A DNA stretch of 64,000 nucleotides from Arthrobacter sp. CAN_C5 (GCF_017875735.1 NZ_JAGGMZ010000001.1:248001-312000), one strand, 5' to 3'; shown: positions 49,289 through 58,631, numbered from the stretch's first letter. Translations and numbers: made by a program. Notes: a model not told the origin generated them from the sequence alone.

Positions 49289-52165
49289 TCAGGAATTGCG
49301 CGTTGTGTCATCCAGCAATTGAGCTAGATGGATGCCCTGCCTATCGCTGAGGTCCGAGAGCTGGGTGCGGCAGGAGTACCCGTCGGCGAGAATCACAGTG
49401 TCCGGAGCCGCGGACCGTACCGCGGGAAGCAGTTGCTGTTCGGCTACAGCGACGGAGACCTCGTAGTGGCCTTTTTCCACGCCGAAGTTCCCTGCTAGAC
49501 CGCAGCACCCGCCGAGCTTTTGCACCTTCGCGCCCGCGCTCTCCAAGATTTGCGCATCCGGACTCCATCCCATGACTGCGTGGTGGTGGCAATGTGGTTG
49601 GGCAACCACCGTGGTGCCCTCCAACGGTGGCGGTGTCCATCCGGGAACCGAAGTCAGCAGCTCAGCCAGCGTTCGGGTGGCTTCCGCAACGGGGCGTGCC
49701 GCAACTTCGCCAAGAAGCTCCATCGCATCCGAGCGGAGCACGCCGGTGCAGGACGGTTCCAGCCCCACAATGGGAATCCCCGCTAACGCATATTGTTGCA
49801 GCTCACTGACTGTATCGCCGAGAATTCTCCGTGCGCCGTCAAGCTGGCCGGTGGAAATCCACGTCAAACCACAGCACAACGGTTTCGAGGGAAGCCGCAC
49901 ATCGAAACCGGCTTGTTCCAGCACCCGGACAGCGGCTCGTCCAACTTCCGGAGTGAAGTAGTTCGTGAAGGAATCCGCCCAGAGCAGCACCGGACCTTGG
50001 GGTGCAACTACGCCCCTGTCTGCACCCCCAGCTATGTGTTGAGCGACCGCGTCGTCGTGCTGGGCTGATGTCGCCCTTGCCTGGAACCAGGAGTGGAACG
50101 TCTGAAGTGCGAATGGGGGTATGGTTCGCCGGTGGTCGACGCCAGCGAGCCTGAGCCCCACCGCTCCCAGCACGGGCAGTTTGGACATGGTGTTGATCAG
50201 GCGGGGGGCGAGGGAAGCGATGCGCGCCCACCGGGGCAGCCATCCCAGAGAATAGTGGGAGGCGGGACGGAGGCGTCGGCGGTAGCTTTGGTGAAGCATC
50301 TCTGCTTTATAGGCAGCCATGTCCACTCCAGTGGGACAGTCTGATGCGCAGCCTTTGCAGGAAAGGCAAAGATCGAGAGCATCATGGACCTCCGGGGAAC
50401 GCCAGCCGGCCCCGCCCTTATTAATCATCTCCTGCAGCACGCGGGCCCGCCCGCGGGTAGAATCTTTCTCCTCGCGGGTAGCAAGGTAGGACGGGCACAT
50501 CACGCCGCTTCCGTCAGAGCTATCAGCGCGGCACTTTCCCACTCCAGTGCAGCGGTGGACGGCTTGGCTGAAGTCGCCTCCGTCATGGAGATAACCAAAC
50601 CCGAGGCCGGATTTCAAAGGCGCAGCCTGGGCGACCCGCACGTCGGCATCGAGGGGCAGCGGATCGACGATGATTCCCGGATTCAATAGGTTGTCCGGAT
50701 CAAGGACTGCTTTGACTTTCCCGAAGAGCGCGAGGGCGGCGGGTGAGTACATGTAAGGGAGCAGTTCACTGCGAGCCCGCCCATCCCCATGTTCACCTGA
50801 CAGGGATCCCCCGTAGCTTGCGACCAGCTCTGCGGCACCGGTCATAAAGCTACGGAACAATGCGGTTCCATCACTGCGGTCGAAGGGCACGTCCAGCCGC
50901 ACATGGACACAGCCGTCGCCGAAATGACCATAGGGAAAGCCCATAAGGTGGTGCTCGATCAGCAGGGCATCAAAATCCCTCAGGTAATTGCCCAGCTTCT
51001 CGGGAGGAACGGCCGAATCTTCCCATCCCGAATGGGCGGGAACACCTGCGGTCGAGCGGCCCGCTAGTCCTGCGCCGTCTTCACGAATTTTCCACAAGGC
51101 CGCCGACTCCCGGGCATCGGAGACAACCCGTGCGGATAAGGCAGCAGTCCGGCTCAGGCGAAGTGCCCGGTCCGCAACCTCCAATGGGTCCTCGCCCGCG
51201 ATCTCGACAAAAAGCCAGGCAGCCCCGTCGGGTAGCGGCGGCACAGCGGCAGCACCCTTCTGGGCGCGCACGACGTCGACAATCCGGGAGTCCAACCCTT
51301 CGCAGGCCGTGGGACGGAACGGCATGACATCCATGACTGCGTCACCGGCCGATCCGATATCGGCGAATCCCAGAACCACCATGGTCCGGTATGCCGGGTC
51401 AACGACCAGCCGTACCCCTGCCTCAAGAACGACCGCAAGCGTTCCCTCACTACCGACCAACGCGCGCCTCAGATCGAAATGGTGCTCAGGCAGTAGATGT
51501 TCCAGGGCATATCCGGAGACCTGCCGGCCGAACCGGCCCAGCTCCGTACGAATGGTGCCCAGTTCGCTTTGCACCAGGGTGCGCAACGCGCTTGTTTCCG
51601 GGCCCGATGGCGTTCCCTCGGTGCCAAGGAAAAGCCGGGTTCCCGAACCAGTCACCACATCAAGGTGGCTGACATTGTCAACCGTGCGGCCGTAGGCCAA
51701 AGTGCGGGATCCGCAAGCGTTGTTGCCGATCATGCCACCAATAGTGCAGCGGCTGTGGGTGGATGGATCAGGCCCGAATCGCAGCCCCTCCGCCAGTGCT
51801 CTGCGCTGCAACACGGCATGCACGGCGCCTGGCTGAACAATCGCCGTCTGGGCATCAGGGTCAAGGTGTAGCACCTTGTTCATGTAACGACTGAATTCAA
51901 GGACAACCCCACTGCCGATAGCGTTGCCAGCCACGGAAGTGCCCGCTCCGCGAGATGTCACAGGGATTCCCCGATCCCGGCACACCTCCAAAGTGGTCAT
52001 CACTTCATCAGCATCATGGGGAAAAACCACTGCAGCCGGCCGCACACGGTACAGGGAGCCATCACTTGAGTATGCGGCACGTGTGGTCTCGTCATCGCGG
52101 GCATCCTGCACCCCACAACTACGCAGGGCTTTGGTAAGCGACTGTGGCATTGCTAAAATGGTCAT
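49289..52165 (-). CDS. FAD-binding and Fe-S oxidoreductase (D-lactate/2-hydroxyacid dehydrogenase type)
   Basis: A 958 aa protein. The N-terminal VAO-type FAD domain has VTSRGAGTSVAGNAIGSGVV and IGGMIGNNACGSRTLAYGRT. Two 4Fe-4S clusters follow: CTGVGKCR…CPSYLA and CLSCKGCASDCPTGV. The C-terminal part is a CCG (heterodisulfide-reductase-like) domain with CGLTWIS, PHCHHHAVMG and LGGCCGLAGNFG. This is the Dld-FeS fusion that oxidises D-lactate or other D-2-hydroxy acids and passes electrons to the respiratory chain. I start at the ATG at 52165. It is divergent from a GntR regulator. Confidence 0.92.
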   Translation of the reverse strand: MTILAMPQSLTKALRSCGVQDARDDETTRAAYSSDGSLYRVRPAAVVFPHDADEVMTTLEVCRDRGIPVTSRGAGTSVAGNAIGSGVVLEFSRYMNKVLHLDPDAQTAIVQPGAVHAVLQRRALAEGLRFGPDPSTHSRCTIGGMIGNNACGSRTLAYGRTVDNVSHLDVVTGSGTRLFLGTEGTPSGPETSALRTLVQSELGTIRTELGRFGRQVSGYALEHLLPEHHFDLRRALVGSEGTLAVVLEAGVRLVVDPAYRTMVVLGFADIGSAGDAVMDVMPFRPTACEGLDSRIVDVVRAQKGAAAVPPLPDGAAWLFVEIAGEDPLEVADRALRLSRTAALSARVVSDARESAALWKIREDGAGLAGRSTAGVPAHSGWEDSAVPPEKLGNYLRDFDALLIEHHLMGFPYGHFGDGCVHVRLDVPFDRSDGTALFRSFMTGAAELVASYGGSLSGEHGDGRARSELLPYMYSPAALALFGKVKAVLDPDNLLNPGIIVDPLPLDADVRVAQAAPLKSGLGFGYLHDGGDFSQAVHRCTGVGKCRADSSDGSGVMCPSYLATREEKDSTRGRARVLQEMINKGGAGWRSPEVHDALDLCLSCKGCASDCPTGVDMAAYKAEMLHQSYRRRLRPASHYSLGWLPRWARIASLAPRLINTMSKLPVLGAVGLRLAGVDHRRTIPPFALQTFHSWFQARATSAQHDDAVAQHIAGGADRGVVAPQGPVLLWADSFTNYFTPEVGRAAVRVLEQAGFDVRLPSKPLCCGLTWISTGQLDGARRILGDTVSELQQYALAGIPIVGLEPSCTGVLRSDAMELLGEVAARPVAEATRTLAELLTSVPGWTPPPLEGTTVVAQPHCHHHAVMGWSPDAQILESAGAKVQKLGGCCGLAGNFGVEKGHYEVSVAVAEQQLLPAVRSAAPDTVILADGYSCRTQLSDLSDRQGIHLAQLLDDTTRNS

Positions 52166-52167
52166 GA

Positions 52168-52186
52168 GTAACATGCTACATGTAAC
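52168..52186. promoter_or_regulatory. GntR/FCD-type operator between the oxidoreductase and gntR starts
   Basis: GTAACATGCTACATGTAAC has a perfect inner dyad ACATG-N3-CATGT (52171-52183) and one mismatched pair outside. It overlaps the region just upstream of both start codons (52165 and 52192), so binding would control both genes. Confidence 0.72.
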
Positions 52187-52191
52187 AAAAA

Positions 52192-52941
52192 ATGACCGGT
52201 ATAGACTTCGGTGTGCCCACTTTCGCCCCTGCCGTATCTGCGTTGGATGCAACTCCGATGTCCCTTGCCGAACGCGCCATCAAGGCGGTGCGGGGCGCCG
52301 TTCGCTCGGGAGCCCTCATCCCGGGCGAGCTTTATTCGGTCTACAGGATTGCGGAGCAGCTCGGGATTTCTCGAAGCCCCGTGCGCGAAGCTTTGCTTCG
52401 GCTTGCAGAGACGGGCATGATCAAATTTGAGCGGAACCGTGGTTTTCGGGTTGTGTTGCCGACTCCGCACGACATTGCCGAAATATTCGCCATTCGCCTG
52501 GCTTTGGAAGTTCCGGCGGTACGACGCGCAACACTTCAGGCCGACATCAGAGACCGACGAGCATTGCGGCAACAGTATGCCGCAATGGAAGAAGCGGCAC
52601 AGATCGACGATGAGCCGACTTTTGAACACCACGATCAAAAACTGCACGCGTTGCTGATCGACATCGAAGGCAACAACCGCACCAAAAACATCATCAACAA
52701 CCTTCGGGACGCAACCCGACTAGTGGGGGCCTCCACCGTTCGTTCCGACCGATCTTTGCTGGAAGTCCTCGTGGATCACCTTCCCATCGTCGAAGCGTTT
52801 GAGGCAGCTAATCCTGAAGCTGCTGCGATCGCCATGGATTGTCATTTGCGGACGACAGGGCGGTTACTCCTGAGCCAGGCATTACGGCAGAGCGGGAAGC
52901 AGGACGAAGAACTTGCTATCTGGGAACAACTCATTGATTGA
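52192..52941 (+). CDS. GntR-family regulator, FCD type
   Basis: A 249 aa regulator with a GntR winged helix (AERAIKAVRGAVRSGALIPG, IAEQLGISRSPVREALLRLA, IKFERNRGFRVVLP) and a C-terminal FCD domain that binds small organic acids via metal-coordinating His residues (FEHHDQKLHALLI, VDHLPIVEAFEAA). There is no ribosome binding site before the ATG at 52192; an ATG at 52258 (MSLAERAIKAV) or a leaderless transcript are possible. It likely controls the divergent catabolic operon. Confidence 0.88.
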   Translation: MTGIDFGVPTFAPAVSALDATPMSLAERAIKAVRGAVRSGALIPGELYSVYRIAEQLGISRSPVREALLRLAETGMIKFERNRGFRVVLPTPHDIAEIFAIRLALEVPAVRRATLQADIRDRRALRQQYAAMEEAAQIDDEPTFEHHDQKLHALLIDIEGNNRTKNIINNLRDATRLVGASTVRSDRSLLEVLVDHLPIVEAFEAANPEAAAIAMDCHLRTTGRLLLSQALRQSGKQDEELAIWEQLID

Positions 52942-53631
52942 ACGAGATGCTCCCGCTCTGATGATCAAAAATGGTGATGGCCCCGCTAACAGCTACCGAC
53001 AATGGGTCCGTGTCAGGAACTGGCGGATTTAAGGTACTGCTGCACCGATGCCTCTGATACCCGATCCATTCAAGGCCTTCACTAATCCGGTCGAGAAGAT
53101 CGTCGCCTCACGCACGCTGGCAGGAACCCGGACTGGGGAAACTCCCGGTTGATGGACACCAACCACTCGAGGACTCTGTTCGGACCCTGCAGGAGACCGA
53201 AGGAGGGGTATTTCGGTGCGCCAGCATCTGGCTGGCTCGCCAGCCGCTCTTCGCAGGCCTGCTGGATTCGCTCGTGGTCCACCCGTCGTCGCCGGAGCGA
53301 GCGGCCACCTATCCAAACCGACAGACCCTGTTACCCGCTTGAAACTCCAGGAATCCCAGCGGGCCAGCAAGAATAACGCTTTGCCCACAGGAGCACCCGT
53401 CCCGCAGGAAGTTTCTCCGGCTTGGATCCGAAGTAGGTCACGAAAACCCAGCCGACCAGCCTGCTTTTATGGCAACCACGTTCCGGCCGCTTCCGATCCA
53501 TTCAAGACGCCCCTCGGCCTGCAGCTCCCTGCGCAGATCCAGCGCCCGGCGAGGGGCATACGCTCGCCCACTGCTGCGCACTGGTCCAACTGCTGGGCTA
53601 GGTGGATACCCGGCCCCGACCCGGAGAGGGA
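52942..53631. other. Degraded region, probably former coding sequence on the minus strand
   Basis: Pieces of protein-like sequence appear in three minus frames (EERLASQPDAGAPKYPSFGL, LQGPNRVLEWLVSINREFPQ, then in another frame TIFSTGLVKALNGSGIRGIG). They suggest one or two decayed genes broken by indels. I cannot identify them. Confidence 0.4.
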
Positions 53632-54120
53632 CTATCCCGATGCCATCGTCGTCGTCGGATCCGGATGCCGAAGGCTCGCCGCAGCTGCCAGCAGGTGCGT
53701 GACGAACAGCGGTATGTGTTTCTCAATCCGCAGCGCCGGACCGGATATGTTCAGTGCGGCTATGATCCTTCCTGAGAAATCGCGTACAGGTGTGCCTATG
53801 CCGATGATCTCAGGGTCAAAGATCCGGTTAGCGAGCGTGTACTGGCGCTGCCGCGATAACTTGATTCCCTCTTGAAACGCAGCGGCTTGCTTTCTGGAAC
53901 CCTGAGGATCGGCGCGGACAATCTCCAGAATCTGCTCGTCCTCATGGTCCAACAGCAACGCCATACCACTGGAACTTCGACTCACGGAGACCGTTCGGCC
54001 CACCCACCCCTGCGCTTCGATTGACCGCCATGAACTCTCGGACCGGACGGTCAGCACTTCTCCGTCGCTCAGGACCGTCAAGTGCGTGCGCTCACGAACA
54101 TTGTCCGTGAGCTTAGACAC
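53632..54120 (-). pseudogene. IclR-family regulator lacking its DNA-binding domain
   Basis: The 162 aa product is the IclR effector domain only: VRERTHLTVLSDGEVLTVRS, VGRTVSVSRSSSGMALLLDH, YTLANRIFDPEIIGIGTPVR, IIAALNISGPALRIEKHIP. The N-terminal winged helix (about 70 residues) is missing, and the frame begins abruptly at the border with the Abi pseudogene at 54121. Without DNA-binding it cannot act as a normal regulator. Confidence 0.82.
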
Positions 54121-54178
54121 ATCATGATCAGCCCGCTCGCCTCACGGCTCGGGCTGATTTTCTTTTGCAGGGAGACTC

Positions 54179-55151
54179 ATGACTGAGTACACGAAGAAGT
54201 GGCTCTCGATCGAGGAACAGGTCGAAAAGCTTGCGACTCGCGGCGTGGAGGTCCCAGATCACACCCGTTGCGCGCAGCTCCTTCGAGCGGTCGGGTATTA
54301 CCGGCTCACTGGCTATCTCTATCCGTTTCGTGAAACAGAGAACTTCGTGGACGACGAAGGCCGGTCGAGGATGCGGATCCTCAGCCATTATCGACGCCGC
54401 CGCTCTCATCGATTTCGATCGCCAGCTGCGCATGCTGGTCCTCGACGGAATCGAGAGAATCGAAGTCTCTCTCCGTATGCAGATCGGATAGGTACTGGGG
54501 AGGCAATCGGCGTTCGCTCATCTCGACCCCCAGACATTCGTCGCCGCTTTCATCGAGCCTCAAGTCGATGCTGAGACAGGTGACCCTGCGCCGAGTAAGC
54601 ACGAAGAGTGGATTGAGCGGATAGGCGAGCGACAAGACAGTTCCGATGAAGCTTTCGTAAGTCACTTCCGCGAGAAGTACAACGGTCAAATGCCTATATG
54701 GGCGCTCACAGAGATTATGGAGATGGGGCATCTCGGTCGCCTGTACACCGGCCTGAGTAGATCGCTCGGCACGGAGATTGCCGCCGCGTATGGGGCGCCA
54801 ACGAAGAAGGTGATGGCGAGCTGGATCGCCTGCCTGAATTACGTGAGGAACGTATCTGCTCATCACGCGCGGCTCTTCAATCGGAAGCTAGTGACGGCGC
54901 CCCGTCGGCCCAGCCTGGGGCAAGTACCCGTCCTCGATCACCTGAAAAACGAAGCGTCGGCCAAAGAGGTCTTCGGGCTGTACAACGCTCTAGCGGTAAT
55001 GGCTTACCTGCTTCGGTCGATTGAACCTGACAGCGACTGGCCCGAAAGAATTGTGGAGCTTGTTGAATCATTCCCCTGCACCACTCACCTCACCGCTCGA
55101 TCAATAGGGGTGCCTGAGCGCTGGACAGAGCTTGAGCTCTGGCAGCCGTAG
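54179..55151 (+). pseudogene. Abi_2 (AbiD/AbiF-type) abortive infection gene, broken
   Basis: The protein starts TKKWLSIEEQVEKLATRGVE and HTRCAQLLRAVGYYRLTGYL, matching Abi_2. A frameshift near 54380 moves the reading to a frame that continues IIDAAALIDFDRQLRMLVLD, GIERIEVSLRM. An in-frame TAG at 54489-54491 follows, after which the same frame resumes through MPIWALTEIMEMGHLGRLYT and RNVSAHHARLFNRK. This last segment is the HEPN-like R-x4-H motif. Two lesions make it a pseudogene. A good ribosome binding site (GCAGGGAG) is kept. Confidence 0.87.
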
Positions 55152-55229
55152 CCCGCCCATCTTTCGTGCTCCCTGTCCATAAGCCAATCCGTGACCGCGA
55201 CAGCAGCAGCGATTATCGAATTCACAATT

Positions 55230-55922
55230 TTAGGTGACCAGTTTTGCGTAGACGACGTAGTTGTCGTCGAATTCGCCGGTGTCCGGGTCGTATCCGTCGC
55301 AGGTGATCAGGCGTAGTTCGGGTCCTTCGGTGTTGCCGTATACCGTCTGGGTGGGGAACGCGTCTCTAGCGTATTGCTCACCGCGGTCGACGGTAAAGGT
55401 TGCTGTGGTGCCATCTTCACGGAGCACGTCGATGGTGTCACCGGGCTTGAGTTTGCGCAGGTCCGCGAAGATTCCGGGGCCGCTGTCGGTGGCGTTGACG
55501 TGTCCGAGGAGGACCGCGGGTCCGCGTTCACCGGGTGTGGGGGAGTCATTATACCAGCTGGCGGGTGCTCCGGGCCCGTCCGGGGGAACTTCGAGCGAGC
55601 CGTTATCGCGTAGGCCGAGGCTCAGTAGCTCCGATCCCGCGCCGATGGCGGGAATACTGAACGACACCGGGTCCGACGCCGATAGGACCGGCAACTGGGC
55701 CGGTGCCGGTGCCGGTGTGGGTGTGGGTGTGGGTGTTTCGGGTGCGGGGGTCGTGGGTGGTTGAGTTGGGGCCGGCACCGTCGGCGAAGCGGAGACGGTC
55801 GGGGTCGGCGCTGGCGTTCCTTGGCTTTGGGCGGTCGTGTTGGTGGCGCAGCCGGTGAGGATTAAATCAGCGACCGCCGCAGAGGCCAGGTGGCTTCTGC
55901 GACGGTCGCTGGGTGAACTAAT
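55230..55922 (-). CDS. Sortase lipoprotein, class F/E-like, with altered catalytic Arg
   Basis: The sortase domain has the His in LLGHVNATDSGPGIFADLRK and the Cys in RLITCDGYDPDTG. In relatives the catalytic Arg lies in a YRDNVVVY-type strand after the Cys; here it reads FDDNYVVY, so Asp replaces Arg. No ATG occurs upstream, but the frame continues to an ATT at 55922 giving SSPSDRRRSHLASAAVADLI and LTGC, a lipobox. The domain starts after a Pro/Thr-rich linker. The surface-signal proteins at 55969 and 58632 are its probable substrates. The GTG at 55778 is an alternative start without signal peptide. Confidence 0.82.
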   Translation of the reverse strand: MSSPSDRRRSHLASAAVADLILTGCATNTTAQSQGTPAPTPTVSASPTVPAPTQPPTTPAPETPTPTPTPAPAPAQLPVLSASDPVSFSIPAIGAGSELLSLGLRDNGSLEVPPDGPGAPASWYNDSPTPGERGPAVLLGHVNATDSGPGIFADLRKLKPGDTIDVLREDGTTATFTVDRGEQYARDAFPTQTVYGNTEGPELRLITCDGYDPDTGEFDDNYVVYAKLVT

Positions 55923-55968
55923 CGTGTGAAGTATTATCTCCGATCAGTTCGTGGTGCTTGGATGGAAA

Positions 55969-56754
55969 TTATGCCTTGGCGGCGTTGCTGCGGCGAACCA
56001 GGAAGGTTCCGCCGGCTGCTGCTGCCAGGACTAGGCCGCCACCGAGGGCGAGTGCGCCGGTGTTGGAACCGGTTTCCTGGGCGACACCGGTGTCAGCGCC
56101 ACCGGCAGGCATGTCGCCCATCTGTGAGGCTACGAGGGTTCCACACAGTGCAGGTGAGGTGGCGCCGAGGGGCAGGTCTGGGGAGATGTCACTGGTTGAG
56201 TTGAACACTTCCTCGGAGACCCCGGCAGTTGCTGGGTCCAGGCCGTGGACGACGACGACGGCGGTGCCGGCTTCGAGGGAAGCCTTGGTCTCGGCGTTGA
56301 GGTCGAAGGTGCGCTGGATGGTGTAGCTGCCGCCTTGGCCGCCGAGCTCGAGGTTCAAGCCTTCTTCGGGGCCGGTAGCTCCGCTGGTGGTCAGGGTGGT
56401 GAGGATGCCGCCGTAGGCGCGCGTGCCGTCGGAGGTGTTGAGGATGCCGTCGCCGTTTTCGTCATCAGCGGGTATGGGGCATTCGCCGAGGGCTCCGCCG
56501 TGGATGTGCTGGACGTGGGGGTACGGGGCGTCCATGAAGGTTTCGGCGAGGCCGGATACCTGGAGGTTCACGGTGGCCTGGTCGCCCTTGACATCAACGG
56601 TGATGGTACCGGAGCCGGTGGTGCCGTTGAGCTGGCCCAGGGTCGAGGAGTAAGAGTGGTCTTCACCGTCGTGCGCTATGGCCGGCGACGATGCCATGGC
56701 CAGGGCGCCGAGGGCGAGGGTGGGTACTGCAAGGAAACTCATTGCCTTGTTCAT
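55969..56754 (-). CDS. CHRD-domain surface protein with sortase-type C-terminal signal
   Basis: A 261 aa secreted protein. The signal peptide (residues 1-27) ends SSPAIA-H. The CHRD domain shows GSGTITVDVKGDQATVNLQV and YPHVQHIHGGALGECPIP. The C-terminus reads MPAGGADTGVAQETGSNTGA, then a membrane helix LALGGGLVLAAAAGGTFLV and RRSNAAKA. The cupredoxin at 58632 ends in the same way. CHRD domains are of unknown role and often occur in exported proteins. The sortase gene lies next to it, 46 bp downstream on the same strand. Confidence 0.9.
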   Translation of the reverse strand: MNKAMSFLAVPTLALGALAMASSPAIAHDGEDHSYSSTLGQLNGTTGSGTITVDVKGDQATVNLQVSGLAETFMDAPYPHVQHIHGGALGECPIPADDENGDGILNTSDGTRAYGGILTTLTTSGATGPEEGLNLELGGQGGSYTIQRTFDLNAETKASLEAGTAVVVVHGLDPATAGVSEEVFNSTSDISPDLPLGATSPALCGTLVASQMGDMPAGGADTGVAQETGSNTGALALGGGLVLAAAAGGTFLVRRSNAAKA

Positions 56755-57019
56755 AAGATCAATTCCTTCACTGTGCGGTGGATACGCACCAAAGTCAGTG
56801 CGCTTACTATTCTATTCGGAGCGTTCCGCAGTGTGGATTGGTTTCCCCCACACAATTCACAGCCGAACACGTGAGACCGCTCGTTGAGAGTGGCGTCTGC
56901 TCACCGTACGCAGGACAAGACCCTGTGACAAGGCCCTGTTGGGAAGCGCTGTGGTGTGACACATGGTGCGGGTGAGGTTTACCAGCTAGGGCATAATCGT
57001 CCAGAAAATCCACTGTGGG
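56755..57019. other. Intergenic region
   Basis: About 265 bp between the CHRD gene and the sigma-factor remnant. It should hold the CHRD promoter. No convincing hairpin or repeat seen. Confidence 0.35.
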
Positions 57020-57690
57020 TTACCCTTTCGCGGAGTAAGAGTAAGCAGCCACACCAGGTGGGTTAGGTATGTTCGATACTGCTTTCAAGCGAATGAGCCC
57101 GTCGCGGATGCGGGTTTCGGCTGTTGATAGTGGAAGGCAGAGGTCGGCGCCGACTTGCTGGTAGATGAGCTCGTCGGAGTAGACCAAATTGATCGCTTCA
57201 CGTTGGGTGGGACTGAGGGTTTGGAGGGATCGGGTGCTCTCCTGTTCTTCGAGCCGGTTGATTGCTGTTTCGGCTGTCTGATCAAAATCCGGAGTGTAGG
57301 TTGCCACGGCGTAGGCGGTGTTGCGATTCGACGAGGCGCGCTCGTCCCGCGGTCCCGCCCCGCTCTGGTTCAAGGTCCTGCAGTGGGTAATCATCATCAA
57401 CCAGGCGACAAGCAGGCGACGGCCAGGCGACAGAGGTGGCCTTTGGGTGCCTCAATGGTGTGGGCTTTCTGCCATACCTGCAGGGACACGTCCTGGATGA
57501 TTTCCTGGCGCAGGGCGATGATTTCCTGGTTCAGGGCCGAGTCGACGATTATGTGTTGGGCGAGCCGGTAAACCCGGGGGACATCACACGGTAGAGGTCA
57601 GCGGATGTGTCCTGATCGCCAGCTGCCGTAGGGGTCAGTAATCTTCCCACGTGGTGCGGTGTGTGAGCTGGGCTGTCTTCAGGTGAGAGC
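57020..57690 (-). pseudogene. SigK-like ECF sigma factor, several frameshifts
   Basis: Pieces of an ECF sigma factor lie in order in different minus frames. Near 57690-57600 the text reads LLTPTAAGDQDTSADLYRVM SP-type sigma region 2 start. Then follows VYRLAQHIIVDSALNQEIIA and QDVSLQVWQKAHTIEAPKGH (region 2, about 57580-57440). Last comes LMMITHCRTLNQSGAGPRDE, SNRNTAYAVATYTPDFDQTA and the region 4 part SPTQREAINLVYSDELIYQQ, GADLCLPLSTAETRIRDGLI (57400-57020). No RskA anti-sigma gene is nearby. It probably once controlled the surface module. Confidence 0.8.
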
Positions 57691-57965
57691 CAGGCAAGCC
57701 AGGGCGTCTTTTGTCGTACCGATCCCAGTAATGCGGTTTCCCTCCACTGCCCGGCGCTGAGGGTCCAGAGTGACTGAGCGTAAACCATATCGTCTTGGCA
57801 TCACTGTTCTGGCGGCTTCAGAACACGGTTGCCAGGGTCCGCGGTCACGCTCGAGCCGGCACCTTTGCATTCAGGGGGCGGACCGGTTTGCTGGCACCGA
57901 ATTTTGTCCGCGTCGGATATGGTGCGGGTGTGGCCTGTGAGGATGCGGTGGGAGAGGATCTTGGT

Positions 57966-58328
57966 GTGACAAGTTTTGAAGCGGATCACGAGGTCGATTT
58001 TTTGGTGGACAACGCGAAGAAGCAAACGGTGATCGACCTTGAAGCACGACGCCGTCATTGTGTCCACAGGGTTTTAGAGGCCCGCCAGGCATGTGAAGAG
58101 CTGAGCACTTTGCTTGCCGGCAGCGGATCGGGGCAGGCCGGTCCCGCCTCCGCCAGTCAGGGGCACGCTCAAGGGTTGCTGTGCGCGGCGATTCGGGAAC
58201 TGGAAGAAACCGATGCCCTCCTTGAGCAAGCACGACAGGGACACGACAAGGAAAAGAACCTTGCATCATCAGGTAAAGCTCAGGCAACGCGCGTAGTGTC
58301 TTACTCATCTTCATGTGCGAGTGACTGA
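57966..58328 (+). CDS. Uncharacterised helical protein
   Basis: A 120 aa protein starting at GTG 57966 with GGAGAGGA upstream. The sequence (FLVDNAKKQTVIDLEARRRH, CVHRVLEARQACEELSTLLA, AAIRELEETDALLEQARQGH) is helical and coiled-coil-like in its second half. It is not a family that I know. A terminator follows at 58354. Position between the sigma remnant and the cupredoxin suggests a role in the same module. Confidence 0.6.
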   Translation: MTSFEADHEVDFLVDNAKKQTVIDLEARRRHCVHRVLEARQACEELSTLLAGSGSGQAGPASASQGHAQGLLCAAIRELEETDALLEQARQGHDKEKNLASSGKAQATRVVSYSSSCASD

Positions 58329-58353
58329 TGGCCGGATGTTTATTTATCCGGTC

Positions 58354-58409
58354 AAAAGCGTCGGAGAACACAACTAGCGGCCTCCACCGTGTGTTCCCCG
58401 GCGCTTTTG
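58354..58409 (+). terminator. Hairpin terminator
   Basis: The arms AAAAGCGTCGGAGAACACA and TGTGTTCCCCGGCGCTTTT pair over about 19 bp with two mismatches around a loop near 58373-58389. The right arm ends in TTTT. It would end the gene at 57966-58328. Confidence 0.7.
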
Positions 58410-58631
58410 TCATGCCACCACTGGCAGCCAACGGCTTATGGGCGGGTCACCGGCTTTGACCGCCAAAACAGAACGGTCATTTTTGTCGCTCATTGGTCTT
58501 CGGAAAAAGGCAATCCACCACGGCGTATGTGACGAATATCATGTGGCGGTGGTTATCCGGCAACGGTGTGTCACGTCGGCTGATGCGCCAAAACAGTTGT
58601 TCCCCTAAACGCCTACCTGGAGGGCCTCATC
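58410..58631. other. Promoter region of the cupredoxin gene
   Basis: About 220 bp without a gene. It contains AT-richer sequence (58475-58590) where a promoter is expected, and GGAGGG at 58619 as ribosome binding site for the next gene. No specific operator recognised. Confidence 0.35.

Noticed and set aside
51497-51871. Plus-strand frames inside the FAD/Fe-S gene
   Set aside because: They are shadows of the oxidoreductase on the minus strand.
57795-57965. Extension of the gene at 57966 upstream to the ATG at 57795
   Set aside because: The upstream codons read as the antisense of the sigma remnant side and lack a ribosome binding site, while GGAGAGGA precedes the GTG at 57966.
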